Shown here: piece after piece, positions 46,410-54,556 of the stretch
How the letters are laid out: every line of letters starts with the position of its first letter
Position numbering within the stretch: the stretch's first letter is position 1
Notes under the pieces: generated by a model
What the model was told of the DNA's origin: nothing
Databases searched by the model: none
What the model saw: the letters and a program-made list of their open reading frames with translations, nothing else
DNA from: Labilibaculum sp041595635
Lineage (GTDB): Bacteria; Bacteroidota; Bacteroidia; Bacteroidales; Marinifilaceae
NCBI RefSeq assembly: GCF_041595635.1
Contig: NZ_JBFHJW010000009.1
Coordinates: 1 to 64,000 of the forward strand
Reading direction: 5' to 3'
Length of the DNA stretch: 64,000 nucleotides
Made by a program: the position numbers and the translations under genes

Positions 46410-46877
46410 TTATTTGCTGGATGGAAAATTTATTTCCAATACCTTTTTGCGATATTCAAAAATCTCATGCAGCTTCCTTTTTATAAGTAAAGAATTCGCA
46501 ATTGCCCCAAGAAAGCCTAGTGGAGGTTGATAGGACACAATATCTTTCATGAAAATTCCATCGGCTAAGGGCTCAATTATGTGCTGATGATGCCAAAGAG
46601 AATAAGGCCCAATTCTTTGTTCATCTACAAAATAGGAGCGATCTCGTACTTGCGTTATTTCCGTTACCCAAGTGGTTTTTATCCCCAATAAGGGGCTGAC
46701 CTTATAACTAATAATCATTCCAGGATACATCTTTTCAGATAGATGATTAGATGTAATGTCGAATCCCATGTAGTCGGGAGTAATCTTTTTTAGGTTGTTC
46801 GGCGAGGAGATGAAATCCCAAATTTCATCAATGCTGGCCTTTATTTTTTGTTCTCGGTAAAATTGATAAAATGCCAT
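46410..46877 (-). CDS. SRPBCC-family ligand-binding protein
   Basis: 155 residues with the START/Bet v1-like fold of polyketide cyclase/dehydrase-like proteins: FYREQKIKASIDEIWDFISSPNNLKKITP at the start, then the strand-rich middle (MIISYKVSPLLGIKTTWVTEI) and a long C-terminal helix (KRKLHEIFEYRKKVLEI). Such proteins bind hydrophobic ligands or act as small cyclases; the ligand is not predictable. It is monocistronic and convergent with trkH. Confidence 0.75.
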   Translation of the reverse strand: MAFYQFYREQKIKASIDEIWDFISSPNNLKKITPDYMGFDITSNHLSEKMYPGMIISYKVSPLLGIKTTWVTEITQVRDRSYFVDEQRIGPYSLWHHQHIIEPLADGIFMKDIVSYQPPLGFLGAIANSLLIKRKLHEIFEYRKKVLEINFPSSK

Positions 46878-47377
46878 ATTATTTGTTTTGTAGTTTTTTA
46901 GATTTCTTTTCGAATGATCTACAGTTTGATCTATAGTGTCATTATTAAGGTCGTTTTTTTTAGTTTAGAGAGTTTTAAATCTATATGTTTAGCATTTAAC
47001 TGCTATAATGTAAACAAGTAATTGAACGAAAAGTTCAAGCTATAAGTATGGTAAATTTCATTTTGTTTGTCGAATTGTACGATAGGAAGTGCTATATTCT
47101 TTTACTTGCCAGCTAGTATTTGTTTTTTAACCAATTTAAATTTATCTCATAAGCCGATATTGCGATCAAAGAAAAAGTAATTGTAAAAAAAATGATTGAA
47201 TGATTATTCTAAAAAGGAATCAATTATTTTGGTTTGTTTAGATCTTTTTTTTATTTCTTGATTGATAAAAATATTTATTTCATGGAAGAATGATAACTTT
47301 TAGTATGGGAAAGCGTAAATAGTTTTGTTAAACTTTTAAAATAAATTAGTTTATTTCTTATCACATACTTCATTATC
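46878..47377. other. 500-base AT-rich intergenic region
   Basis: No gene is supported on either strand. It holds an inverted repeat TTGAAC-GAAAA-GTTCAA at 47022-47038 and an exact TAnnTTTG element, TAGTTTTG at 47320-47327, which may be the promoter of the small gene at 47378. The rest is very AT-rich. Confidence 0.5.
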
Positions 47378-47653
47378 ATGAAAAATATATCAGAATACAA
47401 TCACCTTATCGAAAAAGAGTTGGCAATATACAAATTAGATTCAGGAAAAATTCTAGAGAAATTTGAACGAAAATTCAATAAAGGAAGTTTAGTTGCTATA
47501 CATCATTTTAATAATGCAAGTCCAGAATTAATTGGGATGGTTAGAACAGAACTCGAAGAGGCTGGATTTAAGCCTGAATTAATTGGTAATAAACCTGGCG
47601 GCCATATCACTTTACGGGTAAGTTTATTGAAATCGACAAGTAGAGTGGCATAA
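47378..47653 (+). CDS. Small orphan protein of unknown function
   Basis: 91 residues, soluble, with mixed charge and no signal peptide or membrane helix. The middle segment NKGSLVAIHHFNNASPELIGMVRTELEEAGFKPELIG reads as beta-alpha-beta, and GGHITLRVSL suggests a final strand, so a small alpha/beta fold is likely. It has a plausible promoter in the long upstream gap. I do not recognise a family. The coherent predicted secondary structure supports a real gene. Confidence 0.6.
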   Translation: MKNISEYNHLIEKELAIYKLDSGKILEKFERKFNKGSLVAIHHFNNASPELIGMVRTELEEAGFKPELIGNKPGGHITLRVSLLKSTSRVA

Positions 47654-47672
47654 GAATATTAGGAAATAAGGT

Positions 47673-47692
47673 CATCAGTAATTTTACTGATG
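47673..47692. terminator. Bidirectional hairpin between convergent genes
   Basis: CATCAGTAA (47673-47681) and TTACTGATG (47684-47692) are perfect inverted copies separated by TT. T-tracts are weak on both sides, so termination may be partial. Confidence 0.45.
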
Positions 47693-47720
47693 GTATTGTT
47701 CATATTGGGAGTAAATATTC

Positions 47721-48332
47721 TTATAAGCTTAATTCCCCAATTCCTGGTCTAATAATTTCAAAGGAACCATTTGTGCAGTCGATAATGGTTGATGCGGTAT
47801 TATTTCCGTAGCCACCATCGATGACCAAATCGACAACTTTTTTATATTTTTCTTGTATTAATTCAGGATCGGTAGTGTATTCAATCACTTCGTCGGGATC
47901 ATGAATTGAGGTAGTTAGTATTGGGTTCCCCAATTCTTCAACAATCCGCAAAGGAATAAAATGGTTGGGAACACGAATACCAACAGTTTTCTTTTTGCTT
48001 TTGAATAATTTAGGCACATTACTACTTGCAGGGAGGATAAATGTGAAGGCTCCAGGCAAATTTTTCTTCATCATTTTAAAGGTGGGGTTATCGACCTTGG
48101 CATATTCGGCCAAACTGCTTAGGTTGTTACAAATCAATGAAAAATTAGCCTTGTCTGCTTGAATTCCTTTAAGCATTGCTATTTTTTGTATGGCTTTGTT
48201 GTTGTTAATATCGCAACCTATCGCGTAGACGGTATCCGTGGGGTAGATGATAATTCCGCCGTCCTTTAAAACACTAACGATCTGTTGAAATTCCCTGTGG
48301 TTGGGATTGTCAGAATACAATTTTAAAAGCAT
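47721..48332 (-). CDS. YciO-type Sua5/YrdC family protein
   Basis: 203 residues with the YrdC fold: GGIIIYPTDTVYAIGCDI near residue 25, FSLICNNLSSLAEYAKVDN, PGAFTFILPAS and VGIRVPNHFIP. The sequence and length resemble the YciO branch (VDNxxFxxMKxNxPGxxTFIL) more than TsaC, which makes threonylcarbamoyl-AMP for the tRNA t6A modification. A role in threonylcarbamoyl transfer is possible, but assignment as the main TsaC is uncertain. It is monocistronic. Confidence 0.82.
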   Translation of the reverse strand: MLLKLYSDNPNHREFQQIVSVLKDGGIIIYPTDTVYAIGCDINNNKAIQKIAMLKGIQADKANFSLICNNLSSLAEYAKVDNPTFKMMKKNLPGAFTFILPASSNVPKLFKSKKKTVGIRVPNHFIPLRIVEELGNPILTTSIHDPDEVIEYTTDPELIQEKYKKVVDLVIDGGYGNNTASTIIDCTNGSFEIIRPGIGELSL

Positions 48333-48461
48333 TTGTAGTGGTTTTGGGTTCTTTCTACGGTAAAGATAAAAGATTCTTTTAGATAGGTAATCAGCTGAGG
48401 CTTATTTATTTTCTTTTTGGCAAAGAGAAAAGAGTATACTTAGGGAAGAAATTTTTTTTTG

Positions 48462-48504
48462 AAAAAAAAGAGACTGTTCTAAAATACAAATTAGAAACAG
48501 TCTC
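48462..48504 (-). terminator. Rho-independent terminator of the transaldolase gene
   Basis: On the minus strand GAGACTGTT...TTAGAACAGTCTC forms a stem of at least 8 bp with a bulge, followed by T8. Confidence 0.8.
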
Positions 48505-48524
48505 ATTCTATTATTCGGCTTTGT

Positions 48525-49181
48525 TTATCCGTTTAATTTGTTGTAATCTGCAAGAAATTGTGCCAATCCTTTATCGGTTAAAGGGTGGTTTAGTAAACCA
48601 ACAATCGCACTAAGAGGACTAGTTGTAACATCAGCACCCGCTTCGATACATTGAACCATGTGCATGGTATGACGAACAGAGGCAGCTAAAACCTGAGTTT
48701 CGAAACCATAGTAACTGTTCATGTCTACAATCTGACGAATTAAATCAATTCCATCGGTACAAATATCATCTAAACGACCAATAAATGGTGAAACGTAAGT
48801 TGCGCCAGCTTTAGCAGCTAGTAAAGCCTGACCTACTGAGAATATCAATGTACAATTGGTTTTAATATCTTTTAAACTTAGATATTTAATTGCTTTTATT
48901 CCTTCTTTGGTACAGGGAACTTTAACAACTATTTGAGGATGAAGAGCAGCTAATTCCATACCTTCTGAAATCATTCCTTCAAAATCGGTTGCAATAACTT
49001 CTGCACTTACATCGCCATCTACAATTTCGCAAATATCAACATAGTGTTTTTTGATGTTATCTTCTCCTTTAATCCCTTCCTTAGCCATAAGAGATGGGTT
49101 GGTAGTAACGCCGTCTAGGATTCCTAAATCCTGGGCTTCCTTAATCTGATCAAGATTTGCTGTGTCGATAAAAAACTTCAT
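48525..49181 (-). CDS. tal: Transaldolase, MipB/TalC type
   Basis: 218 residues, the short form of class I transaldolase/fructose-6-P aldolase. Motifs: MKFFIDTANLDQIKEA at the start, GVTTNPSLMAKEG, IVVKVPCTKEGIKAI with the Schiff-base Lys (residue 86 in VVKVP), NCTLIFSVGQALLAAKAGATYVSPFIGR and the C-terminal VTTSPLSAIVGLLNHPLTDKGLAQF. The Ser/Phe pattern around the active site does not let me separate transaldolase from fructose-6-P aldolase with certainty. It acts in the non-oxidative pentose phosphate pathway with rpe. Confidence 0.92.
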   Translation of the reverse strand: MKFFIDTANLDQIKEAQDLGILDGVTTNPSLMAKEGIKGEDNIKKHYVDICEIVDGDVSAEVIATDFEGMISEGMELAALHPQIVVKVPCTKEGIKAIKYLSLKDIKTNCTLIFSVGQALLAAKAGATYVSPFIGRLDDICTDGIDLIRQIVDMNSYYGFETQVLAASVRHTMHMVQCIEAGADVTTSPLSAIVGLLNHPLTDKGLAQFLADYNKLNG

Positions 49182-49347
49182 TTTACGATTTTTAGTTTGT
49201 TATATGTTCAAAACGAAAATACATTAAATTCTTCGATGAACAAAGGATAGTATTCTTTTTGAACGCAAGAAATAAAACATAAAGATGCAAAAATAATTTC
49301 GCATCATTGAGATTCGAAATTGTGAAGTTGGTGGGGGAATAAAAAAG

Positions 49348-49421
49348 AGCCGATGGAGGGATTCGAACCCACGACCTGCTGATTACAAATCAGCTGCTCT
49401 GACCAACTGAGCTACATCGGC
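49348..49421 (-). tRNA. tRNA-Thr (anticodon TGT), copy C
   Basis: On the minus strand GCCGATG pairs with CATCGGC, the D-arm GCTCAGTTGGTCAGAGC, anticodon arm GCTGA-TTTGTAA-TCAGC and T-arm with GGTTCGAATCC are all present. The anticodon is TGT. Length is 74; CCA is not encoded. Confidence 0.95.
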
Positions 49422-49511
49422 AATTGTTACTATTCTGAAGGTGAATATGTCTTCAGATAATTTTGTAAAGAACGAACGAGAACTCGAAAGTTTTTATCTG
49501 AATTTTTATTG

Positions 49512-49583
49512 AGCCATTGATGAGAATTGAACTCATGACCTCTTCCTTACCAAGGAAGCGCTCTACCCCTGAGCTACAACGGC
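49512..49583 (-). tRNA. tRNA-Thr (anticodon GGT)
   Basis: On the minus strand GCCGTTG pairs with CAATGGC (one wobble), the anticodon arm is CTTCC-TTGGTAA-GGAAG and the T-arm has GTTCAATTC. The anticodon is GGT. Length is 72; CCA is not encoded. Confidence 0.94.
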
Positions 49584-49620
49584 AATAACAAAATTGTAAG
49601 AAAACATTCTTTCTTTGTAG

Positions 49621-49694
49621 AGCCGATAGGGGGATTCGAACCCGCGACCTGCTGATTACAAATCAGCTGCTCTGACCAACTGAGCTACATCGGC
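49621..49694 (-). tRNA. tRNA-Thr (anticodon TGT), copy B
   Basis: Almost identical to the flanking TGT copies, with small changes in the acceptor 3' strand and T-arm (one G-T pair at the base of the acceptor stem). The anticodon loop TTTGTAA is unchanged. Length is 74. Confidence 0.94.
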
Positions 49695-49785
49695 ATTTTG
49701 TTATTTTTCAGAAGGAAGTAATAGTCTTCAAATAATCTTGTAAAGAACGAAAGAAAGCCCGAAAAGCTTTCTTTTAATTTTATTG

Positions 49786-49859
49786 AGCCGATGGAGGGAT
49801 TCGAACCCACGACCTGCTGATTACAAATCAGCTGCTCTGACCAACTGAGCTACATCGGC
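49786..49859 (-). tRNA. tRNA-Thr (anticodon TGT), copy A
   Basis: Identical by eye to copy C across all arms, anticodon TGT. It is the first tRNA of the array, 31 bases downstream of the SRP RNA gene. Length is 74. Confidence 0.95.
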
Positions 49860-49890
49860 ATTTTATACACTATAAAAAGAAGTATAAAAA

Positions 49891-49989
49891 GTGGGCAAGC
49901 AACTACGTCGCACCGCTTCGACCACCTACCCTTGCTGCCTTCCGACCCTGGGGGGATTCAGTAGGAGCTGGTCGCGTAGTGCTTACCCG
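49891..49989 (-). ncRNA. ffs: Signal recognition particle RNA, small bacterial type (4.5S)
   Basis: The minus strand contains the conserved domain IV loop GGTCGGAAGGCAGCAAGGG, and the ends GGGTAAGC and GCTTGCCC pair to close the long helix. Length is about 98. It binds Ffh to target membrane proteins. A near-consensus promoter lies directly upstream. Confidence 0.93.
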
Positions 49990-49993
49990 ACGA

Positions 49994-50024
49994 CAAAAGT
50001 AGAAAAATCTTGATTCCTCGCAAA
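49994..50024 (-). promoter_or_regulatory. Consensus Bacteroidota promoter of ffs
   Basis: On the minus strand TTTG (50024-50021), a 19-base spacer, then TACTTTTG (50001-49994), an exact TAnnTTTG. The expected start is about 5-6 bases downstream, at the ffs 5' end. It can also drive the tRNA-Thr genes. Confidence 0.8.
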
Positions 50025-50204
50025 CAAAAACACGAACTTCTTAGCTATTTTTTAAGGGGTATGTAGCCAATGGTTTTATTCTCAGATCAATAATTTTTTT
50101 GAAAAGGATAATTTTTTTTGGAATTAATTTCAATCATACCTAAAGAGAGACAACTTGAAGAGAGAATTAAACTTTTGAGAGTAGGGCTTTCTTGTAAAAA
50201 CGGA

Positions 50205-50212
50205 TATCTTTG
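50205..50212 (+). promoter_or_regulatory. -7 promoter element of the DUF4199 gene
   Basis: TATCTTTG is an exact TAnnTTTG match 26 bases before the ATG at 50238. It lies inside the longer open frame that begins at 50118 and so argues for the shorter start. Confidence 0.5.
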
Positions 50213-50237
50213 TGCTCGAAAAACAAAATTTATTTGC

Positions 50238-50801
50238 ATGCAGTTATTAAAAAATCCATTTGTAAAGCACACATTTTTATTTGGAACCTTAGTAGGAGGA
50301 GCACTTATATTAGCAGCTTTGGTTGTTTACTTTAAAGGTATGTCGATTAATTTCGACCCCAATCTTCGATCTATCAACCTGTTTTTAATAGTAAGTGGTA
50401 TTTTTTTCGGCGTAAAAAAGTATCGTGACGATGAATTAGGTGGAGTTATTAATTATGGACAAGCATTGGGCGCAGGAATACTTATCATTGCTTTTGCTGC
50501 TCTATTTTATTCTTTATTCATATATGTACTCACATCCTGGTTCGATTCATCGATTATTCAGGAAGCCATAGCCTTTGCTGAAAAAGGCCTTTACGAAATG
50601 GGCTACAAACAAAGCGATGTTGATTTGCTAATGGGAATTTATAAAAATATTACTCCTGGAATTTTTGCTTTTGGACAGTGGTTTAGTAAGGCATTATCGG
50701 GCGTTCTGTTTTCTTTAATTTTAGCTTTTTTCTTTCGACAGAATAGAAATTTGTTTCCTAAAAACCCTATTGATAAATTTAACGAATCGAATAATCAGTA
50801 A
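50238..50801 (+). CDS. DUF4199 family membrane protein
   Basis: 187 residues from the ATG at 50238 (MQLLKNPFVKHTFLFG); the frame is open to 50118 but a promoter element lies within that extension. Four membrane helices are visible: about 10-32, 45-58, 74-97 and near 150-170. The pattern FGTLVGGALILAALVVYF, ...FLIVSGIFFGVKKYRDDELGGVINYGQALGAG is the DUF4199 signature of Bacteroidota. The function is unknown. It is 9 bases upstream of a GT2 glycosyltransferase, and the same pairing is common in the phylum. Confidence 0.8.
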   Translation: MQLLKNPFVKHTFLFGTLVGGALILAALVVYFKGMSINFDPNLRSINLFLIVSGIFFGVKKYRDDELGGVINYGQALGAGILIIAFAALFYSLFIYVLTSWFDSSIIQEAIAFAEKGLYEMGYKQSDVDLLMGIYKNITPGIFAFGQWFSKALSGVLFSLILAFFFRQNRNLFPKNPIDKFNESNNQ

Positions 50802-50810
50802 AATTTAACT

Positions 50811-51758
50811 ATGGATATCTCTGTTGTAGTTCCTTTATATAACGAGGAAGAATCACTTCCTGAATTATTAGCCTGGATTGGGCGTGTAATGCAAGCCAAT
50901 TCGTTTAGCTATGAAGTTGTGTTGATTGATGATGGGAGTAACGATACCTCTTGGTCGGTGATAGAGGATTTGCAAGAAAAAAATGATGCCGTTCGCGGCA
51001 TAAAATTTCGTAGAAATTATGGCAAGTCGGCAGCTCTTTTTAGCGGGTTCGAAATGGTGACTGGTGATGTTGTAATTACCATGGATGCCGATCTTCAGGA
51101 TTCTCCGGATGAGATACCGGAATTGTATAGAATGATTAAAGAGGAAGGTTTCGATTTGGTTTCTGGCTGGAAGCAGAAACGTTATGATCCTATCTCAAAA
51201 ACCATTCCTAGTAAATTTTTCAATCGAACCGCAAGAGCTATGTCGGGAATTAAGCTGCACGACTTTAATTGTGGCTTAAAAGCTTATAAAAACAAGGTGG
51301 TTAAAAGTGTGGAAGTGTATGGTGAAATGCATCGCTACATTCCTATTTTGGCCAAAGAAGCTGGTTTTACCAAAATCACCGAAAAGGTGGTGCAACATCA
51401 GGAGCGAAAGTATGGTGTGACCAAGTTTGGCTTGAGTCGCTTTATCAATGGATTTCTCGATCTTCTTTCGATTACTTTTATTAGTAAGTTTGGAAAAAAA
51501 CCCATGCATTTTTTCGGTTTGTTAGGTACCTTGATGTTTTTGCTTGGTTTCTTTGCTTCAGCTTGGATTGGTTTTCAGAAATTGTATAGCATGAGTTTGG
51601 GCGATATGCCGCCAAGAGTAACCGATAGTCCGTATTTTTTTATTGCGTTGGCAACCATGATTATCGGATCTCAATTGTTTCTGACTGGTTTTGTGGCCGA
51701 ATTGGTCAGCCGAAGTTCTTCTGAACGAAATAGCTATCAAATAGAAAAAGAAATCTGA
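50811..51758 (+). CDS. GT2 glycosyltransferase, DPM1/GtrB-like, with membrane anchor
   Basis: 315 residues. The catalytic domain has ISVVVPLYNEEESLPELL at the start, LIDDGSNDTSW, the DXD-type MDADLQDSPDEIPEL and a KxR region (RNYGKSAALFSGF). Two C-terminal membrane helices (about 235-258 and 272-297) are as in GtrB/DPM1-type enzymes that make polyprenyl-phosphate sugars. It probably loads a sugar on undecaprenyl phosphate. It lies in a run of four co-directional genes with short gaps. Confidence 0.9.
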   Translation: MDISVVVPLYNEEESLPELLAWIGRVMQANSFSYEVVLIDDGSNDTSWSVIEDLQEKNDAVRGIKFRRNYGKSAALFSGFEMVTGDVVITMDADLQDSPDEIPELYRMIKEEGFDLVSGWKQKRYDPISKTIPSKFFNRTARAMSGIKLHDFNCGLKAYKNKVVKSVEVYGEMHRYIPILAKEAGFTKITEKVVQHQERKYGVTKFGLSRFINGFLDLLSITFISKFGKKPMHFFGLLGTLMFLLGFFASAWIGFQKLYSMSLGDMPPRVTDSPYFFIALATMIIGSQLFLTGFVAELVSRSSSERNSYQIEKEI

Positions 51759-51777
51759 TAATAGTACACCCATTCTC

Positions 51778-52551
51778 ATGATTAAAAGTTTAATAAGATT
51801 ACTCTTACAAATATTTCCTCGTCCGGTTTTAATTCGAATGAGTCTGTTTATTAATCGTATTGTGGCAGTCTTTTTGATCGGAAACAAAGTAGAATGCCCC
51901 GTGTGTGGAGGAAAATTTAGAAAATTTCTTCCTTACGGATATACCAAAGCTACTGGTCGCGACAATGCTCTTTGTCCCAAATGTCTTTCCTTAGAGCGTC
52001 ACCGATTAATGTGGCTTTATTTGCAGGCAAAAACAGATTTTTTCACTAAGGAACTTAAAGTATTGCATATTGCTCCCGAGCAGTGTTTTTACAAGCGATT
52101 TAGAAAATTATCAAATCTAGATTATACTACTGCCGATTTAGAATCTCCCATTGCAGATGTCCATTTCGATGTGCAGGAAATTCCTTTTCCCGAAGCAACT
52201 TACGATGTGGTGATTTGTAATCATGTGTTGGAACATGTTACCTATGATGCCAAAGCAATGCATGAAATTTATCGTGTTCTTAAGCCGAGTGGATTCGCCA
52301 TTTTGCAAGTTCCTATGGATTTTGAGAACCCTAAAACAATGGAGGATCCATCGGTTACTGATCCGAAGGAAAGAGAGCGTTTGTACCGACAGAAAGATCA
52401 TGTTCGTTTGTATGGTTTGGATTATGCTGATCGATTAAAATCAGCTGGCTTTAAAGTTTTGGAAAGTAAGTATGCAAAAGAATTGAATGCTGAAATGGCC
52501 AAGAAATATGCTTTACCTATGAATGAAATCTTCTATTTCAATCAAAAATAA
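51778..52551 (+). CDS. SAM-dependent methyltransferase with N-terminal zinc-finger
   Basis: 257 residues. An N-terminal hydrophobic/amphipathic segment (3-35) is followed by a four-cysteine motif (Cys40, Cys43, Cys66, Cys69) that probably binds zinc. The class I methyltransferase core starts near residue 97 with KVLHIAPEQCFY, continues with TADLESPIADVHFD, and has YDVVICNHVLEHV and the VLKPSGFAILQVPM strand typical of Methyltransf_11. The motif I loop lacks the usual GxGxG, reading HIAPEQ. The acceptor is unknown; context with glycosyltransferases suggests a glycan or lipid carrier. Confidence 0.82.
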   Translation: MIKSLIRLLLQIFPRPVLIRMSLFINRIVAVFLIGNKVECPVCGGKFRKFLPYGYTKATGRDNALCPKCLSLERHRLMWLYLQAKTDFFTKELKVLHIAPEQCFYKRFRKLSNLDYTTADLESPIADVHFDVQEIPFPEATYDVVICNHVLEHVTYDAKAMHEIYRVLKPSGFAILQVPMDFENPKTMEDPSVTDPKERERLYRQKDHVRLYGLDYADRLKSAGFKVLESKYAKELNAEMAKKYALPMNEIFYFNQK

Positions 52552-52555
52552 TAGA

Positions 52556-53563
52556 ATGAGCAAAGAGATTAAATTTTCAATAATCATTCCGGTTTACAAC
52601 CGTCCGGATGAAATGAAAGAGCTGCTTGATAGTTTAGCGGTGCAAACTTTTAAAGATTTTGAATTGGTGGTGGTTGAAGATGGCTCTTCCATAAAAAGTG
52701 AAGAAGTATGCAATAACTATCGCGATAAAATTTCGATTTCCTACTATTTTAAAGAAAATCAGGGTCCAAGCATTGGACGCAACTACGGATTGGCAAAAGC
52801 AAAAGGGAATTACTTCCTTTTTTTCGATTCCGATTGTATTCTTCCTCCTCACTATATGGAAACTATTGATCAGGAATTAACGAACAATTTTGTGGATTGT
52901 TACGGCGGTCCTGATGGTGCAATGGAGGATTTCTCGGATTTTCAGAAAGCCGTTTCCTATGCCATGACTTCTTTTTTTACCACTGGCGGAATTCGGGGTG
53001 GGAAGAGTCAAGTTCATAAGTTTCATCCACGTAGTTTTAACTTGGGTTTTTCGAAAGCTGTGTATGAAAATACAGGCGGATTTCCTGTTACTACCATGCA
53101 TCCAGGTGAAGACATGGTTTTTGCCATTGAGGTAATTAAGCGTGGATTTGAGACTCGATTGGTACGAGAAGCTTATGTCTTTCACAAGCGAAGAGTTTCC
53201 TTTAAAAAGTTCTATAAACAGGTTTTCGGCTTCGGAAAAACTCGCTACATTATTTCAAAACATTATCCCGAAACCTTTAAAATTTTCTTTCTGTTTCCCT
53301 CTTTATTTGTACTCGGTACTGTTGGTGTTATGCTATTGGGTGCAATTGTACATTCAATTTTTGCGTTTCCAGTTTTACTGTACACACTTCTGGTTTTTGC
53401 CGATGCCATTATCAAAAGTAAATCTGTTAGTGTCGGTTTTTTAGCCTTACTAGCTAGCTATGTGCAATTGTTTGCCTACGGAATAGGTTTTATGAATGCC
53501 GTTTGGAAATACAAAGTGCTTGGAAAAGATGAGTTTGGAGTGATGGGGAAGGGATTTTATTAG
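52556..53563 (+). CDS. GT2 glycosyltransferase
   Basis: 335 residues from the ATG at 52556, 4 bases after the methyltransferase stop; the frame is open 33 bases further, but that would overlap the upstream gene. It has FSIIIPVYNRPDEMKELLDSL, VVEDGSS, FFDSDCILPPHYM (DXD-type motif) and HPGEDMVFAIEVIKRG, the GED motif of polymer-type GT2 enzymes. Two C-terminal membrane helices are near 240-290. It probably extends a cell-surface glycan; the sugar is unknown. Confidence 0.88.
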   Translation: MSKEIKFSIIIPVYNRPDEMKELLDSLAVQTFKDFELVVVEDGSSIKSEEVCNNYRDKISISYYFKENQGPSIGRNYGLAKAKGNYFLFFDSDCILPPHYMETIDQELTNNFVDCYGGPDGAMEDFSDFQKAVSYAMTSFFTTGGIRGGKSQVHKFHPRSFNLGFSKAVYENTGGFPVTTMHPGEDMVFAIEVIKRGFETRLVREAYVFHKRRVSFKKFYKQVFGFGKTRYIISKHYPETFKIFFLFPSLFVLGTVGVMLLGAIVHSIFAFPVLLYTLLVFADAIIKSKSVSVGFLALLASYVQLFAYGIGFMNAVWKYKVLGKDEFGVMGKGFY

Positions 53564-53591
53564 AGAAAATGTAATTCTAAAAGGAAATAAA

Positions 53592-53614
53592 AAAAGAGGC
53601 TCTAGGCCTCTTTT
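53592..53614. terminator. Bidirectional terminator overlapping the miaA stop codon
   Basis: AAAAGAGGC (53592-53600) and GCCTCTTTT (53606-53614) form a 9-bp stem around TCTAG. The minus-strand product has a T7 tract; the plus-strand product has T4. The miaA stop codon lies in the loop. Confidence 0.8.
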
Positions 53615-54513
53615 GTAATTCTATTTTCGATGTAGTGAATAACTTCTTCTTCCTGATCGGGATGAAACCATTCAATTTCTGCATCACGTCGAAACCAGGA
53701 AAGTTGACGCTTGGCATATCTTCTGGAATTTCTTTTGATGAGTTCGACTGCTTTTTCTAAGTCGATTTCTCCTGCGAAATATTCAAATAGTTCTTTATAC
53801 CCAACCGTGTTTAACGAGTTGTATTCTCGATATTTGAATAATGCTTTGGCTTCTTTTTCCAAGCCTTCTTCCATCATTACATCCACTCTATGGTTAATTC
53901 GCTCATATAGTTCACTACGATCGCGGTTCAAACCGATTTTTACGATCTTAAAATCCCGTTTTTTTCTGGAATTGGTTCTTAGCTCAGAATAAGCTTTGCC
54001 AGTCATTAAGCACACTTCAACGGCATGAATCACTCGTTTTGCATTTTTCAGATCCACTTGATTGTAAAAAACAGGATCGAGTTGTTTCAATTCCATTTGC
54101 ATGGCTTCGAGTCCTTCTTTTTCGTAGCGTTTAAAAGTTTGATCTCTCAGTTCCGGATCAATGGTTGGGATTTCATCAATGCCATTGCAAATGGCATCGA
54201 TATACATCATGCTGCCGCCAACCAACAATACTTCATCTTTTTCTTTGTAAAGGTTCGAGAGTAATTCGAGCGTTTGCTGCTCGCATTCCCACGAGCTAAA
54301 ATAGTCGTGAATGGAATGTGTGTGAATGAAGTGATGTTGCACGGCCTCCAATTGCTCCTTTTCCGGTACAGCAGTTCCAATGCTCATTTCGCGATATACC
54401 TGACGACTATCTGATGATGAAATTACCGTATTAAAATGCTTGGCAATGTTAATGCTTATATCAGTTTTCCCAACTCCAGTAGGACCAAGAATTACGATAA
54501 GAGTTTTAGACAT
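53602..54513 (-). CDS. miaA: tRNA dimethylallyltransferase
   Basis: 303 residues from the ATG at 54513 (MSKTLIVILGPTGVGKTDIS); the frame is open to 54558 but family members start here. Motifs: P-loop GPTGVGKT, SSDSRQVYREMSIGTA with the tRNA/catalytic Asp and Arg, HHFIH, GGSMMYIDA near residue 100 and the C-terminal SRRYAKRQLSWFRRDAEIEW. It adds the isopentenyl group to A37 of tRNAs that read UNN codons. It is downstream of a PRiA4-ORF3-like gene, separated by a large perfect inverted repeat. Confidence 0.95.
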   Translation of the reverse strand: MSKTLIVILGPTGVGKTDISINIAKHFNTVISSSDSRQVYREMSIGTAVPEKEQLEAVQHHFIHTHSIHDYFSSWECEQQTLELLSNLYKEKDEVLLVGGSMMYIDAICNGIDEIPTIDPELRDQTFKRYEKEGLEAMQMELKQLDPVFYNQVDLKNAKRVIHAVEVCLMTGKAYSELRTNSRKKRDFKIVKIGLNRDRSELYERINHRVDVMMEEGLEKEAKALFKYREYNSLNTVGYKELFEYFAGEIDLEKAVELIKRNSRRYAKRQLSWFRRDAEIEWFHPDQEEEVIHYIENRITKEA

Positions 54514-54556
54514 AGCAGATTTATGAGAATTATATGTCGAATTTACTTTAAGAAAC

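Noticed and set aside
50118..50237. Longer start of the DUF4199 gene at 50118
   Set aside because: The added 40 residues are not membrane-like or family-like, and a TAnnTTTG element at 50205-50212 lies inside them.
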